Source of the DNA: DALYLB01 sp033763135
Lineage (GTDB): Bacteria; Acidobacteriota; Blastocatellia; RBC074
Direction of reading: 5' to 3'
NCBI GenBank assembly: GCA_033763135.1
Contig: JANRKY010000019.1
Location: 1 to 26,719, forward strand
Length of the DNA stretch: 26,719 nucleotides
Shown here: positions 23,981-26,719 of the stretch, one piece after another
Numbering within the stretch: the first letter of the stretch is position 1
Layout: each line of letters opens with the position of its first letter
Program-made: the position numbers and the translations under genes
Notes under the pieces: model-generated
The model's database searches: none
The model's input: the letters and a program-made list of their open reading frames with translations, nothing else
What the model was told of the DNA's origin: nothing

Positions 23981-26719
23981 ATGTTGCAACGTCGTCTCAT
24001 CTCGCTGTTGATTCTGTTTGTCTGCCTTGCGTCGGCGGGGTTCGCGCAAATCGATGCCCGGACCTTCGATCGCCTGGAATGGCGGAGCATCGGCCCGGCG
24101 ATCTTTGACGGGCGCGTCGCCGATGTCGAGGGCGTGCCGGGCAATCCGAACATCGTCTATGTGGCCTCGGCCTCCGGCGGGTTGTGGAAGACGGTGAACG
24201 GCGGCGTCTCCTGGAAGCCGATCTTCGAGCGGCAGGGGACGATCTCGATCGGGGACGTCGCGCTCGAACCGAACAATCCCGACGTCATCTGGGTCGGGAC
24301 GGGCGAGGGCAATCCGCGCAACAGCGTCTCGTTCGGCGACGGCGTCTATAAATCGACCGACGGCGGGCGGACGTGGCAGCACCTGGGTTTGAAGGACACG
24401 ATGTACATCACGCGCATCGTTCTGCATCCGACGAATCCGAACATCGCCTATGTCGGCGCGCTCGGGCACAACTTCGGGCCGAACGAAGAGCGCGGCGTCT
24501 TTATGACGACGGACGGCGGCAAGACCTGGACGAAGACGCTCTATATCGATCCCGAGCATGGGATCTGCGACTTGGAGATCGATCCGCAGAATCCGAACAT
24601 CCTCTATGCGGGCGTCTGGCGTTTTGAACGCAAGCCGTGGACCTTCACGAGCGGCAGCGAGAAGGGCGGCGTCTTCCGCTCGATCGACGGCGGACGCACC
24701 TGGGCGAAGTTGACCAACGGTCTGCCCAAACTGATGGGGCGCATCGGCGTGCGCGCCGCGCCGAGCAATCCGAACGTCGTCTATGTGATCGCCGAGACGA
24801 AGGACGGCGCGATGTTCCGTTCGGACGACAAGGGCGAAACGTTCCGCAACGTCTATCGGCAATCGAACATCGTCGGACGCGGCTTTTATTACACGGATGT
24901 TCGCGTCGATCCGCGGAACGAAGAGCGCGTCTATGCCGTCTCTTCGCCGCTCTATGTCTCGATCGACGGCGGGCGGACTTATCGCACGATCGCGCCGAAG
25001 GTGCATATCGACTATCACGCGCTCTGGATCGATCCGACCAATCCGAAGCGGCTCTGGGTCGGGCAGGACGGCGGCGTCGCGGTCTCGACCGATCAGGGCG
25101 AGTCGTGGGAATACGTCAACAACCTGCCGCTCGCGCAGCCCTATCACGTCTACGCCGACAACCGGCAGCCGTTCTACAACGTGATGGGCGGCATGCAGGA
25201 CAACGGCAGCTGGACGGGGCCGAGCCGCACGCGCGAGCCCGAAGGCATTCTGAATGACGACTGGCGGATGACCGCGTTCGGCGACGGGTTCAAGGTGATC
25301 AATCACCCCGACGATCCCGAGATGTATCTCTCGCTCTCGCAGGGCGGCAACATCACGCTGACCGACATGCGGACGCGCGAGCAGCAATCGGTCCGCCCCT
25401 ATGCGGGCGGCGGCGGCGGGCCGGCCGAGAATCAGAAATATCGGTTCCACTGGAATACGCCGCTCGTTCTGTCGCCGCACAATAAGACGACGATCTATAT
25501 GGGCGGCAACGTGGTCTTCAAGTCTGCCGATTTCGGCAGGACGTGGGAGAAGATCAGCAACGATCTGACGACGAACGATCCCGTCAAGCTGAAGGAGCCG
25601 GGCGGCCCGATCTCGAACGAGAACTCGACGGCCGAATATCATTGCACGATCATCAGCCTCAACGAATCGCCCGCGAAGGCCGGGATGATCTGGGCCGGCT
25701 CGGACGACGGCAATCTGCAGCTGACGCTCGATGGCGGAAAGAGTTGGACCAACGTCGTGAAGAACGTGCCCGGCCTCGCGGCGAACTCCTCCGTCTCGCA
25801 CGTCGAGCCCTCGGCCGTCGCGGCCGAGACGGCCTATGTCTCCTTCGATCGCCATATGCTGGACGATTTCCGGCCCTATGTCTTCAAGACCACGGACGGC
25901 GGCAGGAGCTTCGTCAACATCACCGGCAATCTGCCGGAAAAGGCCTATGTGCACGTGCTCAAGGAGGACCCGAAGAATCCGCGCCTGCTCTATGCCGGAA
26001 CGGAACTGGGCCTCTTCGGCACCTGGGATGGCGGGAAGACCTGGATCGATCTGGGGCTCAAGAATCTGCCGCGCGTCGCCGTGCACGACATCTTCGTCCA
26101 CCCGCGCGAGAACGATCTGATTCTGGCCACGCACGGCCGCGGTTTCTGGATTCTCGACGACGCGACGACAATCCAGCAGATGAACGCCGACGTCGCAGGC
26201 GCGGCGGCGACGCTCTTCGATGTGCGGCCCGCGATCCGCTTCACCACGCGCTTTACGCGTTACGGCATCGGCGACAAGCCCTTCACCGGCCCCAATCCGC
26301 CGAGCGGCGCGATCATTCACTATTTTCTCAAGGACAAGCTCGACGCGAAGGTCGCCGCGAAGATCCAGATCCTCGACGCGGCCGGCAAGGTGATTCGCGA
26401 ACTGCCCGCAATCTCGAAGGAGAAGGGCTTCAATCGCGCGACCTGGGATCTCGCGATCGAGGGGCCGCCGCAGCGCCGCCAGCCCACGCCCGAGCAACTG
26501 GAACAGATGCGCAACTTCGGCTTCAGCCCGCGCGGACCGTCCGTGCTGCCCGGAACCTACACCGTCAAGCTGATCGTCGGCGACAAGGCGCAGGAGAAGA
26601 AGGTGCAGGTCGGCGTCGATCCGCTCGTCAAGGTTACGCCCGCCGAACTGCAGGCGCAGTACGATCTCTCGATGAAGCTGCAGGAGATGATCGCCCGGGC
26701 CAACGTCACGCTGCGCACC
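23981..26719 (+). CDS. Large secreted Asp-box (BNR/sortilin-like) beta-propeller protein, 3' end outside the window
   Basis: 913 codons are open to the window edge without a stop. A signal peptide (MLQRRLISLLILFVCLASAGFAQ) is followed by many Asp-box motifs of the SxDxGxTW form: STDGGRTW, TTDGGKTW, SIDGGRTW, SDDKGETF, SIDGGRTY, STDQGESW, SADFGRTW, TLDGGKSW, TTDGGRSF, TWDGGKTW. They alternate with DPxNPxxxYxG strands. This gives one or two beta-propellers (about 28-740), as in the VPS10/sortilin and WD40/YVTN/BNR-like families often called glycosyl hydrolase in databases. A beta-sandwich-like region follows (about 770-880), ending LPGTYTVKLIVGDK, then a helical start at the edge. GGAGG lies 6 nt before the ATG. 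No catalytic residues are evident, so binding or scaffolding in the periplasm or outside the cell is as likely as hydrolysis. Confidence 0.88.
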   Translation, partial: MLQRRLISLLILFVCLASAGFAQIDARTFDRLEWRSIGPAIFDGRVADVEGVPGNPNIVYVASASGGLWKTVNGGVSWKPIFERQGTISIGDVALEPNNPDVIWVGTGEGNPRNSVSFGDGVYKSTDGGRTWQHLGLKDTMYITRIVLHPTNPNIAYVGALGHNFGPNEERGVFMTTDGGKTWTKTLYIDPEHGICDLEIDPQNPNILYAGVWRFERKPWTFTSGSEKGGVFRSIDGGRTWAKLTNGLPKLMGRIGVRAAPSNPNVVYVIAETKDGAMFRSDDKGETFRNVYRQSNIVGRGFYYTDVRVDPRNEERVYAVSSPLYVSIDGGRTYRTIAPKVHIDYHALWIDPTNPKRLWVGQDGGVAVSTDQGESWEYVNNLPLAQPYHVYADNRQPFYNVMGGMQDNGSWTGPSRTREPEGILNDDWRMTAFGDGFKVINHPDDPEMYLSLSQGGNITLTDMRTREQQSVRPYAGGGGGPAENQKYRFHWNTPLVLSPHNKTTIYMGGNVVFKSADFGRTWEKISNDLTTNDPVKLKEPGGPISNENSTAEYHCTIISLNESPAKAGMIWAGSDDGNLQLTLDGGKSWTNVVKNVPGLAANSSVSHVEPSAVAAETAYVSFDRHMLDDFRPYVFKTTDGGRSFVNITGNLPEKAYVHVLKEDPKNPRLLYAGTELGLFGTWDGGKTWIDLGLKNLPRVAVHDIFVHPRENDLILATHGRGFWILDDATTIQQMNADVAGAAATLFDVRPAIRFTTRFTRYGIGDKPFTGPNPPSGAIIHYFLKDKLDAKVAAKIQILDAAGKVIRELPAISKEKGFNRATWDLAIEGPPQRRQPTPEQLEQMRNFGFSPRGPSVLPGTYTVKLIVGDKAQEKKVQVGVDPLVKVTPAELQAQYDLSMKLQEMIARANVTLRT

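Noticed and set aside
23837..26497. 886-codon open frame antisense to the Asp-box protein
   Set aside because: Same reason: the plus strand has ten or so Asp-box motifs and a signal peptide.

Overview
The window looks like a chromosomal stretch of a high-GC, Gram-negative soil-type bacterium, most likely an acidobacterium. The reasons are an Oar-like TonB-dependent receptor with an N-terminal carboxypeptidase-regulatory domain, a large secreted Asp-box (BNR/sortilin-like) protein, many small secreted proteins with signal peptides, tRNA genes without an encoded CCA, and several families of palindromic intergenic repeats. The phylum is an inference from gene style, not a measured placement.

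Layout. 1-3478: a 58-bp direct-repeat array, a sigma70-like promoter and a mosaic secreted protein (FN3, beta-helix, Pro-Thr linker, CAP domain). 3485-4377: a sulfotransferase gene on the minus strand between two strong hairpins. 4381-4819: the most striking locus, an initiator tRNA-fMet gene (minus strand) split in its anticodon loop by a 308-nt group I intron, with a textbook promoter and terminator. 4845-7934: a bacilliredoxin (minus), then a GMC oxidoreductase and a PlsC-type acyltransferase (plus). 8043-8116: an intact elongator-type tRNA(CAT). 8227-15433: a DeoR/GlpR regulator, a palindromic operator over a promoter, a TonB-dependent receptor and a GH43 glycoside hydrolase, which together read as a carbohydrate-uptake locus without SusD. 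15650-16854: an SDR protein translationally coupled to a small membrane protein. 16856-19087: a secreted alpha/beta hydrolase (minus) divergent from a zinc alcohol dehydrogenase (plus). 19262-22053: three consecutive plus-strand genes for secreted proteins. 21552-23807: two minus-strand genes, one a CXXCH-bearing prenyltransferase/squalene-cyclase-repeat protein whose reading frame runs through a repeat into antisense of its neighbours. 23981-26719: the start of a large Asp-box repeat protein that continues past the window.

Two themes stand out. First, an RNA-level oddity: a probably self-splicing intron in the only initiator tRNA gene seen here. Second, palindromic repeats that are not neutral spacers. 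One copy supplies the start codon and signal-peptide region of a protein (20405-20516), and another appears to have removed the stop codon of a gene (22104-22190).
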